A stretch of DNA of 64,000 nt from Heloderma charlesbogerti (GCA_026122225.1 JANEZZ010000523.1:410095-474094), one strand, 5' to 3'; shown: positions 10,684-22,515, counted from the first letter of the stretch. Notes: generated by a model from the letters alone, not told the origin. Made by a program: numbers and translations.

Positions 10684-11520
10684 AGTTCAGGCGAGGGGGG
10701 GGAGGCTCCCCACCTCGCCCGGCTGAAATTCAGGCCGGGGGGGAGCGCCCCGTCTACCCGGCCGCGAAAAAAAAAGTAAAGTAAAAAAAAAAACACCACA
10801 CCCGTGATAGGCTACATAATGATTTATGTAGCCTATCACGGCTAGATTTCCAAAGTCAGCCATGATAGGCTATGTAAATCATCATGTAGCCTATCACAGG
10901 TGACTTTGAAAGAAAAAAAAAAGCGCGTATGCAAATGGTGGCGCCCATGGGGCGCCGCCATTTGCATTCCTTAGTTTGGCACGTCTAGTCTATGTAAAGA
11001 TTTACGTAGACTACGGCAAAAATAAGGGAACGCTATTTGCGTTGCCCTTATTTTCGCCGTAGTCTACGTAAATCTTTACGTAGACTAGACGTGCCAAACT
11101 AAGGAACACAAATGGCGGTGCCCCATGGGCGCCGCCATTTGCGTACGAGCTTTTTTTTTTTCAAAGTCCCCCGTGATAGGCTACGTGACGATTTATGTAG
11201 CCTATCACAGCTGACTTTGGAAATCTAGCCGTGATAGGCTACGTAAATAGTTACGTAGCCTATCACGGGTGTGTGGTTTTTTTTTTTACTTTCCTTCTTT
11301 ATTTTGCAATGGTGGCGGCAGCAGCTGGTCAGAAGACCGGCCGCCGCCCCCACCGAAACGCTGCCGGGACCCGCCGCCGAGAGGGACATTCGCACAAGGT
11401 AAGTCCCATCCCACGGGGGGGTGGGGGGCCGGCGGAGAATTTCACCACCAATTTCGGGGGGCCGAATGCATTGGCATTCGGCCTCCTGGAGATTCGGGGA
11501 GAAATTCTCCGCCATCCCTA
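10604..11520. mobile_element. hAT-like foldback element E1 inserted in BovB copy 2
   Basis: A 917-bp element with TAGGGATGG and CCATCCCTA tips and a perfect 8-bp duplication CCAAGATG at 10596-10603 and 11521-11528. The uninterrupted BovB sequence at 37365 confirms the empty-site target. The core, about 10801-11276, is a mirror-image palindrome built from smaller hairpins with GTGATAGGCTACGTAA or GTAGTCTACGTAAAG stems and GCAAATGGCGG / CCGCCATTTGC arms. The outer arms are GC- and CpG-rich. An outward donor AAGGTAAGT lies near 11397; the donor at the opposite end is degraded. No transposase is encoded, so it would need one in trans. Confidence 0.9.
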
Positions 11521-11884
11521 CCAAGATGTCGATGTTCAATCTTGCCATCTCATGTTTGACCACCTCCAGCTTACCTTGATTCATTGATCTTACATTCCAA
11601 GTTCCTAAACAATATTGTTCTTTACAGCATCGGATTTTCTTTTCACCACCAGACACATCCACAGCTGAGTGTCCTTCCGGCTTTGGCCCAGCCGCTTCAC
11701 TCTTTCTGGCGCTACTTGGAAATACCCTCTGCTCTTCCCCAGTAGTATATTGGACACCTTCCGACCTGATGGGCTCATCTTCCAGCGTCATATCTTTTAG
11801 CCTTGTGATACGTTCCATGGGGTTTTCTTGGCAAGAATACTGGAGTGGGTTGCCATGTCCTTCTCCAACCAGATACCACTTAGT

Positions 11885-13130
11885 ATCTTAGTATCTTAGT
11901 ATTCACTTGGTAGAGTCTTGTAAAGTTATTAGGTCAGATGGGCCATCCGATAAGTGACCAAGAGACCTCACTGGAGACTGTAAATATGTAAGACAAACAA
12001 GCTCACAAGATAGGATGAGGTCTAGTAAATATGTTTGTGTCAAAAACATACTTGTAACATGTCAAAGAAAGCTAAAATGTTTAGATAGGTATGTTGGTAT
12101 GCACATTAATCTAGATAAGAAATTTTAAAATTCGAGAATCTTATTTAGACATATGAAGATTTGGAGTAGAAAGGTTATCTTTGGAATTCTTGGATAAGAA
12201 ATAAAAGCTGTAGTAAAAATAGTTTAGACATATTTTATAGCATCCAAGAAGTATATAGTGGAGACTCAGAAAGCTATCCTTTAGGATCAGTTTTCCCTAA
12301 CATGTTGCCTGTAGCATCAACCTGGTAAGCTTTATAATGATTATCACTGAGAACTATCAAATGTACTTGACTCTGCTTAGAAGCCTTGTAATGATGTTAG
12401 ATGTTTCATGTGTTTGAATTTATGCATGCATAAGCTCTTGTATTTAGTACTGTTATGCTAATACTTTGTAGTAAAAGACAAAAAAGACAAATCTTGTCTG
12501 AGAGAGTGCTTCTTAAGAACTAGAATTCTGTATTACCTATATCAGAGTGAAGTATTGAACTGGCTTTAGATGGTATCTGGTTGTAAGAGCAATCTGACTG
12601 TATACACAGTAGACAGGTGATCAGTGGTTGCCAACATACTGTCAATATAGTTTGAGAGAATCCCTGGACCAGGGCATGTGCCACACTGCCAGATGATGTA
12701 GGCTGGTACAGCAGTATTGAAACCAAATTACCTCTTGTCTTGCTCTCGTTGTCATCGTCATCATCATCATCGTCACCATCATCAAAGGAACATATTCTTA
12801 ATCCACAATTCATGTTGGTATAATCCATGAACATACGAAAAGCAGTATCTGTTAAAGTCATATAAAACAAAAAGGTGTACGTGACATCAGTGAGGAGGAC
12901 TACTTTAGAGAACAATCTTATGGTCCCTGGGAGAGTGTCCTGGGGACCATAGGATTGCTTGGAAAACCCCTTCCGAGGTCAGAGACAGTGCTCTGATCTC
13001 GGAAGAAGGAGGCAGAGATAGATCTGACCTTCCACCCGCTCGCAGCCAGCGCAGAAAGTCTCTCGTGGAATCTGACATCCTGTACCTAATCCCTCACAGT
13101 GTTCCCTAATATGGTGAGATGTATTCTATA
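11885..13130. other. Unassigned AT-rich region, possibly an old LTR element
   Basis: A minus-strand frame at 12520-12915 includes an Asp run encoded by a (CAT/CGT)n microsatellite at about 12748-12783 and has no known domain. At about 12918-12957 the two copies of a GGTCCC/GGGACC motif form a hairpin (TATGGTCCCTGGG / CCTGGGGACCATA). I could not identify element ends or a gene. Confidence 0.3.
12748..12783. repeat. (ATC)n-type microsatellite
   Basis: An interrupted ATC/GTC trinucleotide array, readable as poly-Asp on the minus strand. Confidence 0.7.
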
Positions 13131-13144
13131 ACAATTATTTCTTA

Positions 13145-13262
13145 ATTTGCCTCTAAACATATATATGAACACATGCAAAGTTTGCAACTGTGTGCCCTCT
13201 TTTTTGGTGATGCATTTCTTCCTTTTCGGTGATCCGAATGTGGACACCCTAAAACAAACAAT
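13145..13262 (-). repeat. Dispersed repeat, 'GGGTG(A/T)CCAC' family fragment
   Basis: The ACCCTA-type end, a CCCTCTTTTTTGGTGATGCA block and the downstream block match the reverse complement of 28925-29020 and the same strand of 54685-54800. The family has at least three copies in the window. Its class is unknown. Confidence 0.45.
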
Positions 13263-14237
13263 ATAGCAACATTTTCATATCTTTCATGGCAGTTGTTATA
13301 AAACGGCCATGACAGATAATAAAAAGTTGCTTCACTGTATGAAGATGTTCACCCAAACCAGTGAAAGGTTCTGCTCTTTAATCACCAAGTCCCTTGCCTT
13401 TTTAAAAGGAACATCTTGTCAGAAATCACAGCTGGAGTCTTGAGTCCAATGAGCTGATTTGTTTTGATTACTTCTATTTTCTGTCTACATCTCTTCATTT
13501 ATCTGTAATAAGACAGACTCCAGGAGCTTTCTAACTGTTGAACAGTAAACCTCACAAATGCTAAGTGGTCTGGAATGCTAATTTGATTTTTTAAAAATCA
13601 CTAAAGACACCAGAGGGGACTCAGTTTTTCCACCCATAATGTTACTTATAGCTGCTGGGCTTTACTAAAAGAGCCTACAACCAGGCCTGGCATCAGGGGA
13701 TGGCATGAGTGGGCAGCTGCCAAGGGCCCAAAGGCATGGAAGGACCCATCCCTACCCATGAGCGTGTCGCAACAGCTGCTGCCATCCTCCTCCTCACCCG
13801 CCAGCCACGTCAGCAAAAGGAAGTGCCAGGGCTGAGCCTCAAGGCCCTGCAGTGCCCCATTTGAAAAGGTTTTTTCGAACATACATTTTGAGTAGCAATG
13901 ACCTGAACCAATAAGACACTTCCTTTGGGGGGGGACAGCCAATGAGGGCACAGAGTGGTCTTTACATCGCTCATGTGCCCTCCCTGGCTGAGTCCACCCT
14001 AAAGGCAGCATCTGATTGGTTCGGATCACTGCTACTTAAAATGTAAGTTTTAAAAAATGCAATCATGCACTACAGGGCCTCCTTGCTCAGCTAGCCAAGT
14101 CTCATGGTTCTTTGCCAGTGGGACGATCAGGTTAGGAGGAGAAGAATGAGCAGCAGCAGCAGGAGTTGACCTCCTCATCCCCCACCCTCCACCAGGTAAA
14201 AAAAAATCTCCAGAGGGCATGTTGTCTGGCTGACTAG
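13263..14237. other. Unassigned intergenic sequence
   Basis: No supported gene. Bases 13680-14030 are GC-richer and probably contain an old repeat (GGGCAGCTGCCAAGGGCCC at 13709, itself partly palindromic). The minus-strand frame there has no recognisable domain. Confidence 0.3.
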
Positions 14238-14241
14238 GTGG

Positions 14242-15206
14242 TGTCACGGACAGATATCTGTTCTTGTAGATTGTATGCTTATTTCAGAGGCCTTCATTTC
14301 TTTCCACTGATTGTAATATTTTCACCTGTTCTTGGGAGAGATAGATAAAATTAGTTATATTAGATGGCCAGACATCCACTTGTAAACCATTAGTTATACT
14401 ATCTTTATGACTACCCAGAATTCCTCACTTGTAGCCATTAACTTGCAATCTAATGCTCATGCCGAGTCCTCTGAATAAACTGTTCTCATTCCCAATTGTA
14501 TCTTATTGCTTTTGAAATGCTAAACTGCATCTTGCTTTAATTACTTGGTCTAACATCCTTCTGCAACTTTTAGGGACGTTAGTGAGAGTGTTTTGTGTGT
14601 GTGTGCGGTTTCTCTCCCTACAGGGAAGGCCATAAGGATTGGGAGCGAGGCTGCTTGAAGACTTCAATCAAGACAGGACAATGTAGTAATATAGGAGATG
14701 AGATGGGAGCTCTGGAAAAGGGTGCAAAGGACACTGCTGTAATGTACCATGCATAACAAGATGTGCCATGCAGCATTGAAAGAGAAGCGCCAGAACGCTG
14801 TAAGATGCAAAGGGTAACAGCTCCTGGGAACTGGCTCTGGCTAAGTGTAAAGACAGGCACCTTCCAAGTGATTGAGTGTGAGACTCAAAGGAGGCCCCCC
14901 CCTTCTTCTGGGAAGTATAAGAACCCTGAGGACCCAGAAGCGTGGGAGATAACAGCAGACCCCAAGGACAGCAAAGCGCGCTTGTTAGCACTCCCGTCCT
15001 ATGCTATACCCTGGCCCGGCCAGCTTGGCTTGAAGGTGTGTGTAAGTATGAATGGATAGTTAAATCATGTAGCTATTGCATTTCCCTGCGGGTTTGGGTG
15101 GCATCCCATCCTATCTGCTGTCTAGGAAATAAAGCTTTAAACATTCTTTAAACTTGGTGTGTTCTTTTCAACTCCACATTTCTGGTTTGGTGCAGATCTT
15201 GTCACA
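14242..15206 (+). mobile_element. Solo LTR of an endogenous retrovirus-like element
   Basis: It starts TGTCACGGACAG and ends GATCTTGTCACA, giving TG...CA ends. It is flanked by a 4-bp direct repeat GTGG at 14238-14241 and 15207-15210, in the size range of retroviral integration. A polyadenylation signal AATAAA near 15128 sits in the right half, as expected for a plus-strand LTR. No internal retroviral sequence is attached, so this is the product of LTR-LTR recombination. The 4-bp repeat alone could be chance. Confidence 0.55.
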
Positions 15207-15475
15207 GTGGTGGGGGTGGTGGGAGGGAGGGTGGCTCTGGTGGGTGGGCGTCTTGGGCGGGCATCTCCGGTGGGCGGTGGGCTCTAGTGGACAGGGAGCT
15301 TGACAGTCAACAGGTGGGCTTTGGTGGTAGGCTGGCTTTGGCAGAGGCGATGGTGAGCCCCTGCTTGGGCAGCCAGTGGGTGGGATTTGGTGACAGCAGG
15401 TGGACAGGGGGCTTTGGCAGGTGGTGTGGTGGGGGCAGCAGTGAGGGGCCCATTGGCAGCACTATGCCAGCGGTC
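15207..15475 (+). repeat. G-rich degenerate minisatellite with quadruplex potential
   Basis: Irregular repeats of a GGTGGGCTTTGGC-like unit. The first 30 bases have at least four runs of three or more G with loops of one to four bases (about 15211-15237), fitting an intramolecular G-quadruplex motif. The open frames across it on both strands are low-complexity artefacts. Confidence 0.5.
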
Positions 15476-17827
15476 CACTGGACTGTGGCACCAGCCCTGC
15501 CTACAGTGGACATGTTCAGTGCCTTTTACTGAGGAGGGAACTGCAAGGTATGGCCCATAACAAAAGGAAGACAAAAGCAGCTTCCCAGGTAAGGGGATTG
15601 GGAGTGGAGGAATGGTAGAAGAGTGGGGGTATTTAACCCTTCTGCAACCAGCTGCTTCTTTGCTCAAAATGGCTACGTAGGCTGTTCCCCCACACCCCCA
15701 AGATGGGGAAGTAGCTAAAAAAAGATCATCTGTCAGGGAATGGCTTCTGCTCCACCCACTTCTCTGCCCCAAATTCCCATCCTAAAGCTGCTGTCAGATT
15801 TTGTTACTTGAATTTGCATAGGACATGGATTTATGCCCTGCAATTCTAAACACACTTAATAGGGAGTGAGCCCCACTGAACATTGAACACTTCTGAGTAA
15901 ATGTGTGTAATAAATTTAGAAATCAGTAGTATGGCTGTATAATTAGGACTGAAGGCAACATGCTGAAGGCATGTCAGCATTAGCAACCTCGGTACTAACC
16001 GTGATGGGTTCCAGCACTCAAGCTGACACATAAAGTTAACAAACAACAGGTGATTGAATGGGATAGGTAAAACAGGGCAGGCTTTCAGCCATTCCAAAGG
16101 AACCAGATTAAAAATGTAACAGTTCAGGCTTCTGTGTTTGTCAGTGAAACAGCAGGCCTGTGCAGTTTCAGCCATGTGTTAGGTCTTTCTATTCCAGGGC
16201 TTTTCCTACCATCCAGTTTTACAGTATTAGTCCCACAGTTGATCTACACCTTGTGTCATATCATTACGATCCCATCATGCTGATGCTATATCCCTCTTGC
16301 ACATTTATACCTCATAGGACACACAATGACGTTTGTTGCAGTATATTGTATAATGTCGAATAAAAAGCAGGAAATAACACCTCAAAAGTGGTATATTGAA
16401 TGTGTAATGTGCCCCAACAGTTATCAGTGCACTTCCATACCGCTATAAAGCAGCACTGTAGATCTAGCCTCTGTTCCAAACTGATAAAAAGGATCTTCTG
16501 CCCGCCCCCAAGTCCCCCACCCCGCCCTAGCTGTAGTCCTTTTCTCTGTGTGTGTCTCTCCTGCTCCGTACTCTCCTCCCTCATTGGAGGGCAACCCTCA
16601 TAGATGCCAATCTCAGCAGGGAAGGGGGCCATGGAAAGGCTGTTCCAAGACTCCACAGACCCATTGTACATGTACAGAACTGTGCTGCCCATTGGGCCAT
16701 CTAGCCTGGACATGCATCCTGCTTTCCAGAGGAGAGTCCGCTTTTTGTAGGCATCCTCTTTGTAAAGGGCTGTCCAGTGTAATGATCAAGAACCGCGAGA
16801 AGGGAGAGCAGCAAGGGCCTTGATGTTGCCCCTCAACTTTTAGCACAAGACAGCAGAGTGAACGGGCACACACGTCACCGGGGGCTTATCTACATAAAGG
16901 TTTTTTGTAACGCATGGCTCACTGGTACCTCACACATCCCTAACCATCCTCCTTATGCTATTTCTGCCTCAATATTCCATTACTTTCCAAACTACAACTG
17001 TTTTTCTGGTGCTTGTGGTTTCCATGTGCTACAAAGACATGTATTCCAACTAAGTGGTATTATAACTCTTACCAGCAGTAGTGGCTAGTGGGGCAGTGGG
17101 ACTGGTGGGGCAGGCAGAGGGTGGGTCAGCAGAGGCGGAGCAAAGGGTGTCGCTGGAGGTGGAGCAGTCTTTTGAATTCTCAGCACCTCATAACCCAGAA
17201 AGGGGAAAATGAAGCACATGAACTTTAAGATCGTGAACGCATGTGAGGTGGAGTGGGGTGGGTGGTGGGTGGGAGAGGATCCCTTTGGATCCATATCGTC
17301 CTGTTCCAGCAACAACTTCTAGTACACAGACAATCAAATGAAGATCAGAAGTTCACATACACCATTCACACAGACAGTCAGGCAGGCACTCCCAAATCAG
17401 TTTAAGAAAAGAAACACCAAATATGGTTGACTGGATTGCTAGATATCTTTTACAACTCTGATAGGGATTCTCACAAACATTAATAGACAAACTACATAAT
17501 TTCAAACTACTATTTTGTTCAGGAGCAGGCAGAAATAGTGCTCCAAGGCTTTAAAGTATTTTATAAAGAAATACAATTCTATGTTGGAGAATTTCCAGTT
17601 CAATTTCCTGCAGTTTGTGAGATTCGGAATGCAATGGGAAATGTCAAAATGGACCATTAAAAAAAAATGCTAACTTTCCCCGCAAAATCAGGCCTTTTGT
17701 TTTGCATTTTAGGTTGGAATCTTCACTGAAAAGATAACAAATACTCATCTTATTCCACCATTTATTTGTTCCTAATACATGTACCCTCTCTATTTCAATA
17801 GTAATGTTCTTACTACTCATAGATTGT
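15476..17827. other. Unassigned intergenic sequence with degraded MITEs
   Basis: No gene recognised. Bases about 15838-15915 resemble the AATCCTATGCACACTTACC MITE family (see 17829). A G-rich tract lies at 17080-17135. A fragment at about 16815-16875 (CAGCAGAGTGAACGGGCACA) resembles part of the repeat at 54480-54540. Confidence 0.3.
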
Positions 17828-17828
17828 T

Positions 17829-17912
17829 GTAATCCTATGCACACTTACCTGGGAGTGAATTCCATTGAACTAAATGGGGCTTACTTCTGAATAGAAATGT
17901 GCAGGATTGCAC
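17829..17912. mobile_element. Short palindromic MITE
   Basis: The left arm AATCCTATGCACACTTACCT and the right arm (...AAATGTGCAGGATTGCAC) are inverted copies around TTCCATTGAACTAAATGG. Related degraded copies lie near 15838-15915, 43480-43575, 57343-57419 and 62105-62175. Confidence 0.55.
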
Positions 17913-17922
17913 TTATGTAATT

Positions 17923-17955
17923 ATATACATACATACATACATATACATACACACA
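17923..17955. repeat. (ACAT)n microsatellite
   Basis: A run of ATAC/ACAT units. Confidence 0.7.
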
Positions 17956-18117
17956 GAGAATCTTGAAAATTCTGTATTGGAGGGCACCTGGAAGACTGCC
18001 CTCCATGGCTCCGTCTCTGACCCCCATTAAATTCTCTCTTCAGTTCTGCGCATGCGTGCTGAGTGCACATGCCCAGTTTGTAAAAAGGATGCTCCCAGCT
18101 GGGAGTTTCCTAGACGA

Positions 18118-18994
18118 TGTCAGGGTTGGATCAGGGCCCAGAGAGCCCCAAAGCAGTTCTGATTCTGAGGAAGAGATAGAAACTGCGGGAGAGGAATCCA
18201 CACACTGTTCAGAGGAGCGGCTGGGGGAGAGCCCCCCGGTACACATTCCTGAGAGTGATAGTGACCCTGGCAAGGAGAGGGAGGCGCAACAGCAGTTTCT
18301 GGACGCTAGGCACTGGCGCAAATGGCTGTCAGTTAGCCGTGATAGGCTACGTAAGTATTTACGTAGCCTATCACGGCAAAAATGGGGAAGCGAATGGCGG
18401 CCGCAGATGTGGCCGCCATTTGCCAAGCAGCACGAACGGCACCAAGTAAGTGCTCCATTTCACGCGCCTTTCATGGGGTGGGGGGGCTTCGTTCCGCCAT
18501 GGATTTCGGAGGGCCAAATGCACTGGCATTCGGCCTCACTGAGATCCGTGGCAGAATTCTCTGACATCCCTAATCATGGCAAAAGCAGGGACACAAATGG
18601 CAGCTGCTACGGCATTTGCGTCCCTTTGCTGAGCCGTGATAGGCAACGTAAATATTTATGTAGCCTATCATGGCAAAAGCGGGGACACAAATGGCGTAGT
18701 GGCCGCCATTTGCATACCTGCTTTTGCCATGATAGGCTACGTCAATATTTACATAGCCTATCACGGCTCAGCAAAGGGACGCAAATGGTGGCTGCTACGC
18801 CGGCCGCCATTTGTTTCCACAGACCTGCTGTGCGGATGCACCCAGCTGGCGGCTCCATGGAGTTGCTGCGGAGCGGAGCCGGCCGGGGTAGCATTTCGTG
18901 GGGAGGTACGGAGCGCCTCCCCCCCACCGCGAATGTCACCTTTGAAAAGGTAAGTGACTTTCGTACATCCCTAGGCAGGGGCAACCTCCTGACA
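18118..18994 (+). mobile_element. Putative LTR hosting a foldback insertion
   Basis: The ends TGTCAGGGTTGG and CAACCTCCTGACA are imperfect inverted repeats with TG...CA termini, and the flanks GACGA/GACAA differ by one base. The left part reads through an acidic Ser/Asp/Glu-coding stretch that resembles 56690-56760. Most of the right part (about 18327-18972) is a foldback element. Calling it an LTR is inference from the ends; no internal retroviral genes are present. Confidence 0.35.
18327..18972. mobile_element. Foldback element E8 (truncated or composite)
   Basis: The sequence has three GTGATAGGC-type hairpins (18335-18376, 18633-18673, 18728-18766) and CCGCCATTTGC arms. One internal CATCCCTA end at 18571 is of the kind seen at the 'B' ends of complete copies. 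The terminal 'A' end at about 18950-18972 carries a splice donor AAGGTAAGT and TACATCCCTA. The left TAGGGATG tip is absent. The mix of two right ends suggests two partial elements joined or one inserted into another and then deleted. Confidence 0.65.
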
Positions 18995-19465
18995 GACAAG
19001 CGCAGAGCAGCAGCCACCCCCGGCAGTTTCCTAGACCAAGCATAGTACAGCAGCAGCTGCCGCCACAGCAGCCAGCAACATGATTTGCAATGGCTGCTGC
19101 TGTGCTGCAGAGAGGCAGGAGTTTTTTGTGGGGGAAGAAGCAGTAATTGATAAGCAGGTCACTGCCCCCGAGCCCCTCTTGGCTAGCTGCCACTGCTTAC
19201 TGGTAGGCGTAGCTTTAAAGCTTTTCCTGTCCCACTGCTGACTTTCTCCTCCTGTATGTTCCATGCTCTTTCCTCACACTGCTTTTAATGGGATTTGTGG
19301 ACAGGAACCCCACCCCATGCCCCTCGCCGCTGCCATCACCAAGGAAAGAGCAGGGAGCAAAAGGAGAAGGAGAGAGACATAGGTGGCAGCAGTGGCAAGG
19401 GGCCATTTTGCTAGGTGCTGCTGTGTGGGAGTGTGTGAGCAAGGAAGAGGGCTTTGGAGGTTAGT

Positions 19466-19821
19466 GCAGGGGATCTATATGATAGCGCTCTTCAAGTACT
19501 TGAAAGGTTGTTACAGAGAGGAAGGCCAGGATCTCTTCTCGATCATCCCAGAGTGCAGGACACGGAATAATGGGCTCAAGTTACAGGAAGCCAGATTCCA
19601 GAAGAACATCAGGAGAAACGTCCCAACTGTTAGAGCAATACAACAATGGAACCAATTACCTGAGGAGGTGGTGGGCTCTCCCACACTGGAGGCATTCAAG
19701 ATGAGGCTGGACAGCCCTCTGTCAGGGATGCTTTGACTGGATTCCTGCATTGAGCAGGGGGTTGGACTTGATGGTCCTGTAGGCCCCTTCCAACTCTACT
19801 ATTCTATGATTCTATGATTCT
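19466..19821 (+). mobile_element. CR1 LINE 3' fragment
   Basis: The sequence from ATGATAGCGCTCTTCAAGTA to the end is nearly identical in layout to 42255-42590 of the longer CR1. It contains the RT C-terminal reading (LFKYLKGCYREEGQDLFSI) and the 3' untranslated tail (GGGGGTTGGACTTGATGGTC) and ends in repeated ATTCTATG units, the hallmark CR1 terminus. It is strongly 5'-truncated. Confidence 0.88.
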
Positions 19822-19829
19822 AAAGGTAT

Positions 19830-22507
19830 GAGCAAAGGATGAGAAGGCTGCTGAAATACCTCGAGGGCAGCCCCCCCCATCCCTCTGCTCTTCTTCCTCC
19901 TCTCTGTGTATTTTGACTGCACACATATGGTGGAGCAGAGCTCTGAGTTGTTATTTTTAAACCTCTGCTGCTGTGCACCATTGAAGGTGCACATTCTGTC
20001 AGTTGAGTCAAAAAAGAAAAGCAACCAGAGGCAGCAACTCTCATTTCTGACACAATCCAAGCTTTACAAAGAACACGTGGCCCAAACGTGCATCACAAAG
20101 TGACACAACTACACTCATGTAATAGTTCAGTCTCCTCCGACTTCTCCCACAATTAGAACACTACGCAATTTTGTGTGGCACGAGATCATGTTATAAACTG
20201 AGATCATTACTAATACTTAGGCAGACAGTGATCACTGCTGGGTTAAGTGCAAGAGGTTGTCCCCACAGGGGATTTACTGAAAGTTGCATTTGGAGGTTGT
20301 TCGGGGCAGATGATGTCGTGACCATCCTGCAGCCACCCTGGAGATCTGCACTGGAAAAACCAGTTTTCCTGACACTACTTTTAGTCCAACTGTTTTCGTT
20401 AATTCAGCTTGTCTGCTCTGCACTTCTTGTGTGCACCAACCCTCCGTATTTACTTCAGCATGATAGCCCTGTCCAGGGGTGTGTCTTTCACCTGGCCGTG
20501 ACCTCACTGACCCCAGTCAAAGGGTGTTTTCCCAGTGTTTCCTGAGCTGTGTTTCCCTGATGTTTCTGCCATTTCACGGCTGGCCATTCAGGAGTTCTGC
20601 GCTACCTCACAGCATTTGCTTCACAGAGTTTGCCTACAGAGCTTGCCTACCACTAAACTCTGATGGTCGTCCCCACAAATTATAGGTGTGCTCTGCCGAG
20701 CAGCCTCTAATTTTTTTTTTAAAGTAAGGCGTTAAAGCGCAACGTCAAAATAGTGCGTTAGTGCTACATCGTGAACCCAAAGTAAGCTCTCCAGGTTCAC
20801 CAACCACAGCGGCCTGTGGACTGTAAAATGTTATCAGATCTTGGATATTTAAAGTCGTTACTGTGGGAGCACGCTATTTATTGGGCAAGCTACTACAGAG
20901 GGTTTCAGGGGCTAAGGCTTACACTGGTAAAAGCGCCTTGAGGGAGCGAAGACTCACAGTGCCCCCACATGCTGCTCTAGGCAAGGGAGCTAGGCCAGAT
21001 CACAGTTCCTGAAGGAGTTCCTATGGGAAAGAAGAGGAAATTGGAATGCCAAATACTGAAGATGTATTTAACATGAATAGCTTTAGGAAGCAGCTATTTA
21101 GTAAACGCTACACATCTCATGAAATGAATGGGCTTGACCATGAGGCAGTTTGCCAAGAAAGGCCCTTAATTGTCTGAAAACTGTTGGGCATGTTTGAAGA
21201 GCTACAGCAATAACATTTACACGTGGAATTGGCTATCAATGTTTATGACAGAAAAACACTCATGTATTGTAGTCTCTCATGGTTAACATTAGACCACACA
21301 ATTCATGGCATCATGTTTTTGAAACCTGTGGAACTTAAAAAACTGATAAATAAAATGTATTGCCAGGAATGGACCCTGAAGAGTTAATTCTTTGGCGATA
21401 TTGGTGTGGCTCTGCATTATTCTCATGTAGAGCTTTTAGGCACGTCAATTTGGTTGCTGGGATATTTTGGAACCGAGCATCCTGAGATAGTTTATTTTAA
21501 AGGTTTATTATCTGGATAATATAGTCTTTCCATTTTTTCCCAGAACTGAGTGCAGCACTGCCTTATACTCTCCTAGTCCTCTGTATTGTGTGAGATTTGG
21601 TATTTTGAGACACTTTGGAACTAGTTGTGCTGGGTCTATTTTGATAAATTCTTTGCTTTCTGAGGCAGACCTGGATGTTGGATTCTTCAAGATGTTGGTG
21701 TGGCCCCACTTAGTCCTGTGTAGCAGAACTAGGGATTCTGGGTTGTTGTTTTTAACTGCCAGGAACAGGCCTGGAATGTGGATGTTTCAGAGGTGAGGTG
21801 TGGTTCCAAATCATTTCCATCTTGTTCTAGTAGCTGTAGTTGTTTCAGATGACCCAGAAGTAGGCATTCTATTTGTTTGTTTGTTTGTTGTTGTTGTGAA
21901 GAGCCCAAACTTGAAAATAATTTCTTCAGGGGTTGATGCAATACCACATTATTCTTACATACAGTGCCATTTTGTTTTGGGAGTGACTAACATGCCCTGT
22001 AATTGGATTTCACAGGTCGTAGTTTTACTCATCTTCTTTTACTATTTCATATTTTTACCTTATAGGGCATATTTAGGGTCTTTTTTTAAAGCCTTTCTGG
22101 GAATTATCTGTAGTAACTGAAGGAAGCCAATCCTGAATGTCTGTTGACAGATAATATCCAATCTACTCTAGTTGCTCAATTTTTAAAATGAACTATGATA
22201 GAAACAGGGTATGTCAGACTGTCAGACTTGATTAATTGTGATGACAACAAAAGAACAAAAGAACATCATTTATATTGTCAAATCACTCTAAAACAAATAA
22301 CTTCCTTTTCCTAAACACCTCACAAAGGAACAATAAGTGCTGACTGGATAACAGACAAATACAGAAAATCCACATTTTACATAATAAGTCCTATGGTAAT
22401 CTGCATGTATAATTCTCATGTTCAAGAAAAATGAAAGAAGAAAAAGGTTTATTATTGAGACAATCTGTTTACAGCACAACAAATGCACAGTAGTTGTTCA
22501 TTTACTA
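19830..22507. other. Unassigned intergenic sequence
   Basis: No gene recognised. Short (GTTT)n/(GTT)n tracts lie at about 21871-21896. The open frames are short, overlap on both strands and lack domains. Confidence 0.3.
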
Positions 22508-22515
22508 TGTGGGGG

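Larger units (their letters stand above)
7845..11876 (-). mobile_element. RTE-BovB LINE (minus), rearranged and interrupted by a foldback element
   Basis: The 3' tail lies at the left (TTGTTGTTGTTCAGTCG at about 7845) and the 5' leader at the right (ends near 11876). The flanks share the 8-bp CACTTAGT at 7837-7844 and 11877-11884. Subtracting the foldback insertion at 10604-11520 leaves about 3.1 kb, near full BovB length. Minus-strand frames cover the RT C-terminus (7854-8432), the RT core with YADD (8404-9246), a linker fragment (9676-9957) and the endonuclease (10081-10683 and 11600-11818). Frameshifts and stops break the ORF. Bases 9265-9532 hold displaced BovB pieces (see separate entry). 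Confidence 0.85.

Noticed and set aside
17963..19045. 360-codon open frame with repeated DRLRKYLRSLS motifs
   Set aside because: The repeat is only the translation of the GATAGGCTACGTAAGTATTTACG hairpins; the same motif (or VIGYVNIYVAYHG) appears on both strands wherever a hairpin lies. Not a protein.
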